Of a stretch of 64,000 bases of DNA, positions 28,482 through 37,370 are shown in pieces. Numbering within the stretch: the stretch's first letter is position 1; each line of letters begins with the position of its first letter. A model generated the notes under the pieces. It was not told the DNA's origin and made no database searches. It was given only the letters and a program-made list of their open reading frames with translations. This DNA is from Bradyrhizobium septentrionale (GTDB lineage Bacteria; Pseudomonadota; Alphaproteobacteria; Rhizobiales; Xanthobacteraceae): NCBI RefSeq assembly GCF_011516645.4, contig NZ_CP088285.1, positions 7,582,501-7,646,500 on the forward strand, given 5' to 3'. The position numbers were made by a program, and so were the translations under genes.

Positions 28482-28736
28482 GTGCTGGAGCTGGAGAAGC
28501 GATCGCCGCTTGCGTTCCCGATCACGCTGAAAAACGGGCGAACGCTCGCGACGGTCGGCGACGCTGCGGACTATTTGTCGACGCTGAATATCGACCAGCG
28601 TGAGCGTGGCTACTGGAAGACGGCGATCATGATGTTCAACAACGCCATGCGCGAACCGGGCTATCTGAAGATCGCGACCATGAACCTGCGGTCCGCCCTG
28701 GTCTATGACCGCCTCGTCGACGACGTCGGCCCCTGA
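28482..28736 (+). CDS. DUF982-like small protein
   Basis: An 84-residue protein. The GTG at 28482 has GGGGGAG six bases upstream and is preferred over an upstream TTG. The core reads TLATVGDAADYLSTLN ... MNLRSALVYDRLV. It is related to the convergent gene at 28910-29167 (TLATVGQAYRFISNLS ... NALRTLFVRAKLL), so the two are paralogues. The fold resembles DUF982 proteins abundant in Rhizobiales. The function is unknown. Confidence 0.6.
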   Translation: MLELEKRSPLAFPITLKNGRTLATVGDAADYLSTLNIDQRERGYWKTAIMMFNNAMREPGYLKIATMNLRSALVYDRLVDDVGP

Positions 28737-28862
28737 TTGTGGTGCGGCGGCTACAGCCGAATCGGCGGTGGTCTCGTAAGTCGCTGTTCGTTATGGCCGC
28801 AAACAAGGTAACGGCGGTACACGCGACGGCCGGAAGCGGATTGCGCTTCGGCCGCTAATCTA

Positions 28863-28910
28863 GGGCCGCCTCGGAGGGCCAAAGGAAGGCCAAGGCGGCC
28901 CATTTCTTTT
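28863..28910 (+). terminator. Rho-independent terminator
   Basis: Nine-base arms GGGCCGCCT (28863-28871) and AGGCGGCCC (28893-28901), with internal pairing in the loop, are followed by the T-rich ATTTCTTTT. It lies between the two convergent DUF982-like genes. A second hairpin at 28828-28853 precedes it. Confidence 0.7.
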
Positions 28911-29167
28911 CAAAGCAATTTGGCGCGGACGAACAGCGTCCGCAACGCGTTGGTTGCTTGCACCGTCAGCATGGCGTTCCCAGCCGCCCTCTCCAGCGCA
29001 ACCAACGCCTCGTCATGCAGCGAGCGGAATTCCATCCATTCGACGGCGCTGAGATTGCTGATGAAGCGGTAGGCCTGACCGACGGTCGCAAGCGTCACCG
29101 TCTCGCCGTTCAGCCGCACCTTGAACGTCGCCTTCAGCGGCGTGTCGGATTTGGATACGTCACCCAT
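28910..29167 (-). CDS. DUF982-like small protein (paralogue)
   Basis: An 85-residue protein, MGDVSKSDTPLKATFKVRLNG and so on. A central TLATVGQAYRFISNLS and terminal NALRTLFVRAKLL align with the gene at 28482. It converges on the terminator at 28863-28910. The DUF982-like assignment rests on pattern only, and no partner suggests a role. Confidence 0.6.
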   Translation of the reverse strand: MGDVSKSDTPLKATFKVRLNGETVTLATVGQAYRFISNLSAVEWMEFRSLHDEALVALERAAGNAMLTVQATNALRTLFVRAKLL

Positions 29168-29279
29168 GGCGCGGTTGTGCGCCGCGCGGCGTTAATGTCA
29201 ATCTAATTTCTCTGCGTCCGCCCCCGCGCGTCGGCTCCACTGAATCGCAATGTCTGTTAGCGTTTTGTGGGGGTGATTC

Positions 29280-31349
29280 GTGCCTGAACTTGCCAACACA
29301 GCCTATCTCGATGCGCTCAATTCCGAGCAGCGCCGTGCGGTCGAGCACGGGATCGGTAAGGATTGCATCGTCGGCGCCCCGCTGCTGGTGATCGCGGGCG
29401 CGGGCTCCGGCAAGACCAACACGCTCGCCCATCGCGTCGCGCATCTGATCGTCGCAGGCGCCGATCCCTGTCGCATCCTGCTGATGACCTTTTCGCGGCG
29501 AGCCGCCGCCGAAATGGCCGGCCGCGTCGAGCGCATCGCACGGCGCGTGCTCGGCGATCGCGCCTCCATCATGACCGATGCGCTGAGCTGGGCCGGCACG
29601 TTCCACGGCATCGGCGCGCGGCTGCTGCGGGAATTCGCCGAACGCATCGCCCTCGAGCCGATCTTCACGATCCATGATCGGGAGGACTCCGCCGACCTGA
29701 TGAACTTGGTCCGCCACGACCTCGGTTTCTCCCGCACCGAAAGCCGGTTTCCCACCAAGGGCACCTGCCTTGCGATCTATTCGCGCTGCGTGAACGCCGA
29801 GATGCCGATTGAAGCCGTGCTCGGTCAGTTCTTCCCCTGGTGCGCCGGCTGGGCCGGCGAATTGAAGCAGTTGTTCGCTGCCTATGTCGAAGCCAAGCAA
29901 CGGCAGAACGTGCTCGATTACGATGACCTCCTGCTCTATTGGGCGCAGATGGTGACGGACACGGCATTGGCCGAGGAGATCGGCGGCCGCTTCGACCATG
30001 TGATGGTCGACGAATATCAGGACACCAACCGCCTGCAGTCCTCCATCCTGCTTGCGCTCAAGCCCGGGGGGCGCGGGCTCACCGTGGTCGGCGACGACGC
30101 GCAGTCGATCTATTCGTTCCGTGCCGCCACCGTGCGCAACATCCTCGACTTCCCGTCGCAGTTCAGCCCGGCAGCCGAGATCGTCACGCTCGACCGCAAC
30201 TATCGCTCGACGCAGCCGATCCTGTCGGCAGCCAATGGCGTGATCTCGCTCGCCAAGGAACGCTTCACCAAGAACCTGTGGACCGACCGCACCTCGACCC
30301 GCAAGCCGCTGCTCGTCACGATCCGCGACGAGGCCGATCAGGCGCGCTACATCGTCGAGCAGGTGCTGGCCAACCGCGAAGAAGGCGCGCTGCTCAAGCA
30401 CCAGGCGGTGCTGTTCCGCACCTCCTCGCACAGCGGACCGCTCGAGGTCGAGCTGACCCGCCGCAATATTCCGTTCGTGAAATTCGGCGGGCTCAAATTC
30501 CTCGATGCTGCACACGTCAAGGACATGCTGGCGCTGCTGCGCTTCACCGCCAATCCGCGCGACCGGGTCGCGGGCTTTCGGATCCTGCATCTGTTGCCCG
30601 GCGTCGGGCCGGCCTCGGCGCAGCGCGTGCTCGACTGCATGGCCGAGGCCGCCGATCCGATCGCAGCGCTCGCAGAACTGCCCGCCACGCCCCGCGCCGG
30701 TGCCGACTGGCGGCTGTTCGTCGAGGCCATCGAGAACCTCCGCTATTCGGAATGGCCTGTTGACATCGAGCGCGCGCGCCACTGGTACGAGCCGCATCTC
30801 GACCGCATCCACGAGGATAGCGAGGTCCGCCGCGCCGACCTTATCCAACTTGAGCAGATTGCCGCCGGCTATCCGTCACGCGAACGCTTCCTCACCGAGC
30901 TCACACTCGATCCGCCGGACGCGACCAGCGACCAGGCCGGCGTGCCGCTGCTCGACGAGGATTACCTGATCCTGTCGACGATCCACTCCGCCAAGGGGCA
31001 GGAATGGAAGTCCGTCTACCTGCTCAATGTCGTCGATGGCTGCATGCCCTCCGATCTCGGCGCCGGCACATCGGCGGAACTCGAGGAGGAGCGCCGCCTG
31101 CTCTATGTCGCCATGACCCGCGCCAAGGACGATCTGCATCTGTTGGTGCCGCAGCGCTTTTTCGTCCACGGCCAGGCGGCCAAGGGCGACCGCCACATGT
31201 ACGCCTCGCGCACCCGTTTCATCCCGGAACGGCTCCTGCCGATGTTCGAGCGGACCACCTGGCCGCGCGCCGCCGCCGCGCAGGCCGCGGCCGCCAGCCG
31301 CGCGCCGCCGATCGACATCGGAGCCCGGATGCGCGGCATGTGGCGCTGA
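29280..31349 (+). CDS. UvrD/PcrA-family ATP-dependent DNA helicase
   Basis: A 689-residue superfamily 1A helicase. The Q motif is LNSEQRRAVEH, Walker A is VIAGAGSGKTNTLAHRV, motif Ia LLMTFSRRAAAEM, motif II MVDEYQDTNRLQ, motif III VVGDDAQSIYSFR, motif IV LDRNYRST, motif V STIHSAKGQEWKSV and motif VI LLYVAMTRAKDDLHLL. All are present in order. The start is GTG with GGGGGTG upstream. It is slightly shorter than UvrD (about 720) and lacks a recognisable C-terminal RNAP-binding tail, so it is best called UvrD-like. A terminator follows. Confidence 0.93.
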   Translation: MPELANTAYLDALNSEQRRAVEHGIGKDCIVGAPLLVIAGAGSGKTNTLAHRVAHLIVAGADPCRILLMTFSRRAAAEMAGRVERIARRVLGDRASIMTDALSWAGTFHGIGARLLREFAERIALEPIFTIHDREDSADLMNLVRHDLGFSRTESRFPTKGTCLAIYSRCVNAEMPIEAVLGQFFPWCAGWAGELKQLFAAYVEAKQRQNVLDYDDLLLYWAQMVTDTALAEEIGGRFDHVMVDEYQDTNRLQSSILLALKPGGRGLTVVGDDAQSIYSFRAATVRNILDFPSQFSPAAEIVTLDRNYRSTQPILSAANGVISLAKERFTKNLWTDRTSTRKPLLVTIRDEADQARYIVEQVLANREEGALLKHQAVLFRTSSHSGPLEVELTRRNIPFVKFGGLKFLDAAHVKDMLALLRFTANPRDRVAGFRILHLLPGVGPASAQRVLDCMAEAADPIAALAELPATPRAGADWRLFVEAIENLRYSEWPVDIERARHWYEPHLDRIHEDSEVRRADLIQLEQIAAGYPSRERFLTELTLDPPDATSDQAGVPLLDEDYLILSTIHSAKGQEWKSVYLLNVVDGCMPSDLGAGTSAELEEERRLLYVAMTRAKDDLHLLVPQRFFVHGQAAKGDRHMYASRTRFIPERLLPMFERTTWPRAAAAQAAAASRAPPIDIGARMRGMWR

Positions 31350-31438
31350 CGCCGGTTGCGAAAGATTTTCAGCCGGCCTGGAACGAAGCCGCCGGCCTCG
31401 CGTTGAAGCCGCGTTCGTAATCGGCAAACGACCATCCC

Positions 31439-31482
31439 CGACGGCTTCGGCGCGGAGTTTCGCGCTGGAGCCGTCGTTTTTT
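31439..31482 (+). terminator. Rho-independent terminator after the helicase gene
   Basis: The outer stem pairs 31439-31446 with 31469-31476 and an inner stem pairs GCGCG with CGCGC. A run of six T (31477-31482) follows. Confidence 0.75.
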
Positions 31483-31495
31483 GCACCGCGTCAAT

Positions 31496-32227
31496 TCACG
31501 CAGGGAACAATCTGACGGGCTGGTCGAAGCCCTTCAGCGCGTGATCGGAACCGGCTGCCGTGATCATGTCGCCGGTTCGTTCCCGCACCGCCGTCGTGAC
31601 CAGGATCTCGCCGGATTTCGCCGCCGCCTGGGCGCGCGCGGCGCGGTTCACGACGGTGCCGACCGCCGTCAGGTCGCGGTGGGTCTGGCCGAACTCACCG
31701 AAATTGGTATCCCCGCTGTCCATCCCGATTCCGATGCCGATCTCGATGTCGCCGGCGCCGATCGTCCGCACCAACGCGTCGTGCCTTTCCTGGAAGCGGC
31801 GCTGGATGTCGCGCGCGGCCAGCAAGGCCTGCACCGCATGATCGTCCCGCCGCACCGGAAAGTTGAAGATCGCGAACACGGCATCGCCGATCGTCTTGTT
31901 GAGAATGCCGTCATAGCGCCAGATCGCGGCGGCGCAGTCATCGTAGAACGCATCCAGCAGCGATGTCAGTCCGTCCGGCGCGATGGTCTGGGTCAGCGTG
32001 GTGTAGCCCCGCAGATCGGCAAACAGGATGGTGGCGTCGATGGTCACGGCGCGCGCCTTCATGATCTTCGAGAAGGCCATCTCGCAGAGCGTGCACGTGT
32101 TCGGGTTCATTCGGCTCGGCTTGACGCCGAACAGGCGGAACGGCGCCGACAACGGGCCGCGCAGCGGAATCGGCATATGCAGGTTTTGCCAGCAGCCGAG
32201 GCAGATCGTTGCAGGTTCCGGAGTCAT
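31496..32227 (-). CDS. Class III adenylate/guanylate cyclase with N-terminal Cys pairs
   Basis: About 243 residues. An N-terminal segment with two Cys pairs (CLGC and CTLC) may bind zinc. The cyclase homology domain follows: first metal Asp in ILFADLRGYTTL, a Lys likely selecting adenine and the second metal Asp in NKTIGDAVFAIFNFP, and transition-state residues in VNRAARAQ. The ATG at 32227 is chosen; a GTG two codons upstream is possible. There is no membrane segment. The neighbouring PilZ gene 79 bases upstream on the same strand suggests a nucleotide-second-messenger locus. Confidence 0.85.
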   Translation of the reverse strand: MTPEPATICLGCWQNLHMPIPLRGPLSAPFRLFGVKPSRMNPNTCTLCEMAFSKIMKARAVTIDATILFADLRGYTTLTQTIAPDGLTSLLDAFYDDCAAAIWRYDGILNKTIGDAVFAIFNFPVRRDDHAVQALLAARDIQRRFQERHDALVRTIGAGDIEIGIGIGMDSGDTNFGEFGQTHRDLTAVGTVVNRAARAQAAAKSGEILVTTAVRERTGDMITAAGSDHALKGFDQPVRLFPA

Positions 32228-32305
32228 CGGCACACCACCAGTTGTTCCAGCAACGAAACCCGGGCGATCCAGGACGTCCGGGCCGGGATTTGCAGCGCGC
32301 CGCGC

Positions 32306-32557
32306 TCAGGTCGGCGTCACGAAGCTCAGTCCGATCCGCGTCTTCTTGCTCCAGACCACCTGGCACTCATAGACAACAGAGGCGTCCTTGGCCATCACCA
32401 GGCGGAAGCGATGCGGGACGAAGGCTGAATTCTCGACTTCGATCGCGGCTCCCTCCGGCGAAATGTTCACGATCGTGCAATGCATGACCGAACCGCCCGA
32501 CGAGACATAGCCGGGTTCATTGACCTCGGTTCGCGGATGCCTGCGCTTTTCGTCCAC
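32306..32557 (-). CDS. PilZ-domain protein
   Basis: An 83-residue single-domain PilZ protein (VDEKRRHPRTEVNEPGYV ...). It has both c-di-GMP motifs: RxxxR as RRHPR and a D/NxSxxG-type NISPEG, followed by AAIEVEN. The GTG at 32557 is chosen because it follows GGGGGG and gives the typical DEKRR opening; an upstream in-frame TTG is less likely. It probably binds c-di-GMP and acts as an adaptor. It is upstream of the nucleotidyl cyclase gene on the same strand. Confidence 0.85.
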   Translation of the reverse strand: MDEKRRHPRTEVNEPGYVSSGGSVMHCTIVNISPEGAAIEVENSAFVPHRFRLVMAKDASVVYECQVVWSKKTRIGLSFVTPT

Positions 32558-32824
32558 CCGGCCTGCCCCCCAGCTTATTTCACACAAGCGTGGTCGATCG
32601 GCATTGCCGAAGTCAACGGCTCCGACAGGCCGGATCGGGCTTTCGCACCACGATTTGTGCGCAGCGGCAGGCCGAATTGCTTATCGCGTCACTGCAGATG
32701 AGCCCCGCGTCAGCGCGGGCTTGTCGTTCGCGATGGCGCGAGGATAGCCTCACCCTATGGGCGAAGCGCTGGCGCGACGCACGCTCCTGATAACAATGAA
32801 CAAGCGCCATGGGGAAAACGCGCC

Positions 32825-34231
32825 ATGTTCGAGATTCTCGATCGCCGGACGACTCTGACCGGCAACCAGATCAAGATCCTTGCGGCGGCCATCATCGGCG
32901 ATGCGCTGGAATTCTTCGACTACTTCCTGATCGGCTTTGTGCTCGCGTTCCTGATCGGACCGTGGAAACTCACTTTTGGCCAATCGGCCACCGTGCTGAT
33001 GAGTTCCGGCATCGGCGCCATCATCGGCGCGTATCTCTGGGGCTGGCTCGCCGACCGGATCGGCCGCCGCATCGTCTTCATCGGCACCGTTCTGAACTTC
33101 TCGATCGCGACCGGCCTGCTCTATTTCACGCCCGACAATGGCTGGGTCTATCTCGCAATCCTGCGCTTCTTCGTCGGCGTCGGCGTCGGCGGCCTCTATT
33201 GTGTCGACCTGCCGCTGGTGCAGGAGTTCATGCCTTCGCACAAGCGCGGCTGGGTCGGCGGGCTCGTGACCTGCGTGATCCCGCTCGGCGTCGGTCTTGG
33301 CGCGGTGCTGGGGGCGATCATGGGCACTGATCAGTGGCGGCTGCTGTTTGCGATCGGCGTGCTGCCGGCGGTCCTGGTGCTGCTGGTCCGGCTCTGGGTT
33401 CCGGAATCGCCGCGCTGGCTATGCCGGCAAGGACGCTATGACGAAGCCCGCAAATCGCTCGCCTGGGCCCTGCAGGTTCAGCCGTCCGAACTGCCATTGC
33501 CGAGCGCGGCCGACGCCGGTCCGATCGTCAAGACGAGTTGGTTCGACCTGTTCAAATATCCGCGCAGCCTGATCGTCTCCTGGCTTGGCAATGCCGGCGC
33601 GCAGACCGGCGTCTACGGCATCACACTCTGGGCGCCCGCGCTGTTCGTGCTGCTCCTGAGGGTGACGCCGCAGGAGGCCGCCAAGATGATGATCCTGCTC
33701 AGCGTCACCGGTTTCCTCGGCCGCATCTCGTTCTCCTGGTTCTCGGAACTGCTGGGACGACGCGTCGCCGGCGGCCTGCTCGGCTTGGGGGCCGGGGCGC
33801 TGACGATCATTGCCGGCTATCACTACGACGTGACGCTGTTCGGGATGTCGGCGTTCTGGCTGCTGCTCGCTGCCGCCTTCTTCTTCGCCGACGGCGGCTT
33901 TGCGATCGTCGGCCCCTATGCGGCCGAGGTCTGGCCGTCGCACCTGCGCACCACGGGCATGGGGTCGGCCTATGGCTTCGGCGGCATCGGCAAGATCATC
34001 GGGCCGGTCGGGCTTGCCCTGATCGTCGGCTCCAACAACTATCTCAAGCCGGACGTGCCGCTAACCCAGATCCCGACCGCCTTCGTCTATCTCGGCTGCT
34101 GGTTCCTGATGGCGGGCGCCGTTTATCTGTTCTTTGGGCTAGAGACCCGGGGCAAGTCGATCGAGCAGATCGACAAGGAGCTCAACGCGACCGCTGACGT
34201 CGCGGCGTCCGCAACGATCCGGCGCGCCTGA
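32825..34231 (+). CDS. MFS metabolite:H+ symporter
   Basis: A 468-residue protein with 12 predicted membrane helices. The opening GDALEFFDYFLIGFVLAFLIGP is characteristic of the metabolite/aromatic-acid:H+ symporter group. The MFS signature between TM2 and TM3 is WLADRIGRRIVF. The end reads FFGLETRGKSIEQIDKELN. The ribosome-binding site is GGGGAAAACGCC. A monooxygenase-like gene follows 11 bases later, so the transporter probably brings in the substrate of that short pathway. The substrate is unknown. Confidence 0.9.
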   Translation: MFEILDRRTTLTGNQIKILAAAIIGDALEFFDYFLIGFVLAFLIGPWKLTFGQSATVLMSSGIGAIIGAYLWGWLADRIGRRIVFIGTVLNFSIATGLLYFTPDNGWVYLAILRFFVGVGVGGLYCVDLPLVQEFMPSHKRGWVGGLVTCVIPLGVGLGAVLGAIMGTDQWRLLFAIGVLPAVLVLLVRLWVPESPRWLCRQGRYDEARKSLAWALQVQPSELPLPSAADAGPIVKTSWFDLFKYPRSLIVSWLGNAGAQTGVYGITLWAPALFVLLLRVTPQEAAKMMILLSVTGFLGRISFSWFSELLGRRVAGGLLGLGAGALTIIAGYHYDVTLFGMSAFWLLLAAAFFFADGGFAIVGPYAAEVWPSHLRTTGMGSAYGFGGIGKIIGPVGLALIVGSNNYLKPDVPLTQIPTAFVYLGCWFLMAGAVYLFFGLETRGKSIEQIDKELNATADVAASATIRRA

Positions 34232-34242
34232 GGGAGACGAAG

Positions 34243-35430
34243 ATGAGCGTGACTTCTGCCGATCTTGCCGGCGATCGCGACGTGATCGCCCGCGCCGAGG
34301 CGATCAGGGGCGCGGTTGCGGCCGCCTCCGACGATATCGAGATGACGCGCCGCCTGCCGCCCGATTTGCTCGACCGGCTGCATGAGGCCCGGCTGTTCCG
34401 CCTGCTGCTGCCGCGGTCGACCAATGGGACCGAGACCGATCCCGTCACCTTCTTCCATGTCATTGAGACCATCGCCAAAGGCGATGCCTCGACGGCGTGG
34501 TGCCTGAGCCAGGCCGGCGGCTGTGCGATGTCGGCCGCCTATCTCGACCTGCCGGTCGCGCAGGAGGTGTTCGCCGACCCACGCGCGGTACTCGCCTGGG
34601 GTCCCGGCCCGAAGGTCAAGGCGATCGAGTGCGAAGGCGGCTACCGCGTCACCGGGGTCTGGTCGTTTGCCTCCGGCGGGCGGCACGCCACCTGGCTCGG
34701 CGCCCACTGCCCTGTCTATGCCGCCGACGGCGCGCCGCGCCGTGACGCCAATGGCGAGCAGGTCGAACGCACCATGCTGGTGCGCACCGAACACGTCGAA
34801 TGGACCGACATCTGGAACACGGTCGGGCTGCGCGGCACCGCCAGCGACCAGTTCGCGCTCGACGACTTCTTCGTCCGCTCCGACCACTCGATCACCCGCG
34901 AATTCGACCGCGAATGCCGCGAGAATGGCCCGCTGTACCGGATGAGCAACCACACCTGCTATCAGATCGGCTTTGCCGGGGTCGCCTGCGGCATTGCCCG
35001 CAGCGCGCTGGACAATTTCGTCGATGTCGCCCGCAACAAGGTGCCGCGCGGCATGAAGAAGACGCTGCGCGACAATGCGGTCGTGCAATCCGGCCTCGCC
35101 CAGGCCGAAGTCAATCTGCGGGCGGCGCGCGCGTTCCTGCTGCAGTCGATGGCCGACATCTGGAAGGATCTGGTTGCCGGGACCAGCATCACGGTCGCGC
35201 AGCGGATGACGATCCGGATGGCGGCAACGCATGCCATCCACAAGGCGCGGGAGGCGGTCGACTTCGCCTACAATGCCGCCGGCGCCACCGCGATCTTCGA
35301 CGGCCATCCTCTCGAGCGGCGCTTCCGCGACATCCACACCGTGACCCAGCAATTGCAGGGCCGGTTCAGCCATTTCGAGACCGTCGGCGCCTGGATGCTC
35401 GGCGTCGATGCCGACCTCAGCTTCGTTTAA
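34243..35430 (+). CDS. Acyl-CoA dehydrogenase-fold flavin monooxygenase-like protein
   Basis: A 395-residue protein of the acyl-CoA dehydrogenase superfamily, closest in layout to the oxygenase component of two-component flavin monooxygenases (HsaA/HpaB-like, reduced-flavin dependent). Regions include GDASTAWCLSQAGGCAM, YRVTGVWSFASGGRHATWLGA, LRGTASDQFALDDFFV and a helical C-terminal bundle (AVDFAYNAAGATAIFDGHPLERRFRDIHTV). No flavin reductase lies beside it. It sits between the MFS and VOC genes with short spacings, so it probably works in a small aromatic or heterocyclic degradation pathway. Confidence 0.8.
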   Translation: MSVTSADLAGDRDVIARAEAIRGAVAAASDDIEMTRRLPPDLLDRLHEARLFRLLLPRSTNGTETDPVTFFHVIETIAKGDASTAWCLSQAGGCAMSAAYLDLPVAQEVFADPRAVLAWGPGPKVKAIECEGGYRVTGVWSFASGGRHATWLGAHCPVYAADGAPRRDANGEQVERTMLVRTEHVEWTDIWNTVGLRGTASDQFALDDFFVRSDHSITREFDRECRENGPLYRMSNHTCYQIGFAGVACGIARSALDNFVDVARNKVPRGMKKTLRDNAVVQSGLAQAEVNLRAARAFLLQSMADIWKDLVAGTSITVAQRMTIRMAATHAIHKAREAVDFAYNAAGATAIFDGHPLERRFRDIHTVTQQLQGRFSHFETVGAWMLGVDADLSFV

Positions 35431-35454
35431 CCCGATTTCTCAAGGAGAAGAACC

Positions 35455-35856
35455 ATGCCACTGGGTGGACTACAGCATTTCACCATCGAACCGCAGGACC
35501 TGGAGAAGACCAAGGAGTTCTATTGCGATGTGCTCGGGCTCGAGAATGGCGATCGGCCGCCGCTCGATTTTCCCGGCTACTGGCTCTATTCCGGCGGCCA
35601 GGCCACTGTCCATTTGATGGGCACCCGCAAGCCGCGCGACGGCATCGTGGTGCGCGGCACCGAGAAGAAATATGAGGACACCGGCCGCCTCGACCACATC
35701 GCCTTCGCCGCGTCCGACGTCGACGGGGTGCGCAAGCGGCTGCAGGGCAAGAAGGTTCAATTCCGCGAGCAGATCGTGCCGCGCACCGGCGATACCCAAA
35801 TCTTCCTCTACGATCCCGACGGCGTCGGCGTGGAGCTGAACTTCCCGAAGAGCTGA
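35455..35856 (+). CDS. VOC-family (glyoxalase/dioxygenase-fold) protein
   Basis: A 133-residue single VOC unit. Metal-ligand candidates are His in GGLQHFTIEP, His in RLDHIAFAASD and Glu in GVGVELNFPKS; the GQATVHLMG strand carries another His. AAGGAGAAG precedes the ATG. It is the third gene after the MFS symporter and monooxygenase-like genes. Glyoxalase, extradiol-dioxygenase-like or isomerase function cannot be separated from sequence alone. Confidence 0.85.
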   Translation: MPLGGLQHFTIEPQDLEKTKEFYCDVLGLENGDRPPLDFPGYWLYSGGQATVHLMGTRKPRDGIVVRGTEKKYEDTGRLDHIAFAASDVDGVRKRLQGKKVQFREQIVPRTGDTQIFLYDPDGVGVELNFPKS

Positions 35857-36158
35857 GCGCCAGCGCTTTTCGGATCGCGGTGGCCGGGCACAGCCGTCCG
35901 AAGTAGGGCGTCGCTTTCGCTCGCCTATGTCCCGGCCGTTTGCTGCTATCCGCGGCGGGGTTTGCGCTGTGGATAGTTCCCCACAAGGCCCTGACTCGGC
36001 CATCACTCGGGCGCGATCCGGTCCGTTTTTCTTCAACATTGAATGACGAATTAACCGGGCCGCGCCGCTGCGGCAGAATAGCCGGGTGCTGCGCCTTTAA
36101 CCTACCCCAGGGCTTGGTGGCCCGGCTATTCGTCCCCACTTCGCCGACGATGGATCCT
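35857..36158. other. Intergenic region between convergent genes
   Basis: About 300 bases between the VOC gene and the LTXXQ-type gene. No gene, tRNA or clear terminator was recognised. Confidence 0.5.
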
Positions 36159-36917
36159 TTAGTCGAGCCCGCGTTCGTGGCTGAGGCGGACCATTTCGTT
36201 GATGAAGATCTGTTTCTGCTTGTCGTCGAGGCTCGCAAAGAGCGGCTCCGCGGCGTCGGCGACGCCGCGCTGATCGACCGCGCGGTCGTTGAGGAACTGG
36301 GCCTCATTGCGCATCTGCTCGATGATGTCGTCAGGCGGATCGCGCTGTGCGCGCGCAATGCGCAAATTGAGGCGGTCCGCGCCGTTGTGGCCGAGATAGT
36401 GCATCGCGCTGTTGAAACCGGACCAGTGTTTCTCCTGCTCCGGCGTCAGGTTCAGCTCCTTCTTGATCCGATCGATGTTGGCGTCGCTGTTGGCGACCAT
36501 CTGCTCGGCCGTGAGCTGCGGCGCCCCATCCTGGGTCAGCACGGCCGTCTGCTGTTTCGCGCCCTTGTCCTTGGCGGCGGCCTTGGCCGATTTGGTGCCC
36601 TTGGCGCCCGGCTTGTCACCGGGGGCCGGGGCCTGCGCGTTCTTGCCGTTAGCGGCACTGGGGGGCGCGCTGTTGGCATTGTTGCCGGTGAACACGCCGG
36701 TCACGCCAGTCACCACACCGACGACGCCGCCGATCGCGCCGCCCAGAACACCGCCAACCGGTCCGGCCGCCTTGTTGCCCTCGCGCGCGCCCTTCTCGAC
36801 GCCCTGCACAATCTGCGCATCGACGATACGAGGCACTGCGAGCAGCATGACGGTGGCGGCCCCAACCGCGGTGCACAATCGCCATTGTGCTCGCAGCTTC
36901 GCTACCGGGTTGAGCAT
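36159..36917 (-). CDS. Spy/CpxP-family LTXXQ-motif periplasmic protein
   Basis: A 252-residue exported protein. The signal sequence is at MLNPVAKLRAQWRLCTAVGAA ... VDAQ, with GGAGAC upstream of the ATG at 36917. A Gly-rich membrane-active stretch follows (AAGPVGGVLGGAIGGVVGVV). Next is a Lys/Ala-rich linker, then a helical domain with LNLTPEQEKHW, the LTxxQ-like signature of Spy/CpxP. The end LFASLDDKQKQIFINEMVRL repeats that logic. An envelope stress or chaperone role is inferred from the family. The glycine-zipper insert is unusual for Spy and could anchor it to membrane. Confidence 0.75.
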   Translation of the reverse strand: MLNPVAKLRAQWRLCTAVGAATVMLLAVPRIVDAQIVQGVEKGAREGNKAAGPVGGVLGGAIGGVVGVVTGVTGVFTGNNANSAPPSAANGKNAQAPAPGDKPGAKGTKSAKAAAKDKGAKQQTAVLTQDGAPQLTAEQMVANSDANIDRIKKELNLTPEQEKHWSGFNSAMHYLGHNGADRLNLRIARAQRDPPDDIIEQMRNEAQFLNDRAVDQRGVADAAEPLFASLDDKQKQIFINEMVRLSHERGLD

Positions 36918-37370
36918 GATCGGGTCTCCGTGTTCGATAGTGGATTGCAGAATTGATGCGGGGGTAGGTTCGACGAATCCGGACTTTATCGTTTCCAGCT
37001 TCGGCAAGTCTATTGCTCGCGCGGGGCATCAACATGACGGAACACAGCTAGATCAGGCTTGGCCGGAAACCTGCGGCGCAACGGCGCACCGTCCGCGAAT
37101 ACGTCGGTGGCAACTCGTGCGTGCGTCGCAACATGATCGCAAGGCGTGCAGCAAACCGCCGGAAATTGCAGTGAGGTTGACGACACTGCCTGCGATTTGA
37201 CCACAACGTTAGTTCTACGTGGCACAGGCATTACGTTTCTCGACAGCGGCCGGCAATTCTGTTCTGATTGGTGCAACGAAATCCCGCGATGTCGCGCGAA
37301 CGCGACGCACAAAAAAGAACATCGGGATTCAAAAAGTCTTTTGTCCGTTGGCTACCAGGGAGGGAATGCC
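36918..37370. other. Divergent intergenic region
   Basis: About 450 bases between the LTXXQ gene and the ABC binding-protein gene. It must carry both promoters. A TGGCAC word at 37220 lacks the matching -12 GC of a sigma-54 promoter. No riboswitch-like or operator structure was recognised. Confidence 0.45.

Noticed and set aside
37220..37235. TGGCAC-N5-TTACG as a sigma-54 promoter for the ABC operon
   Set aside because: The -12 element lacks the required GC, and no sigma-54 activator gene is nearby.
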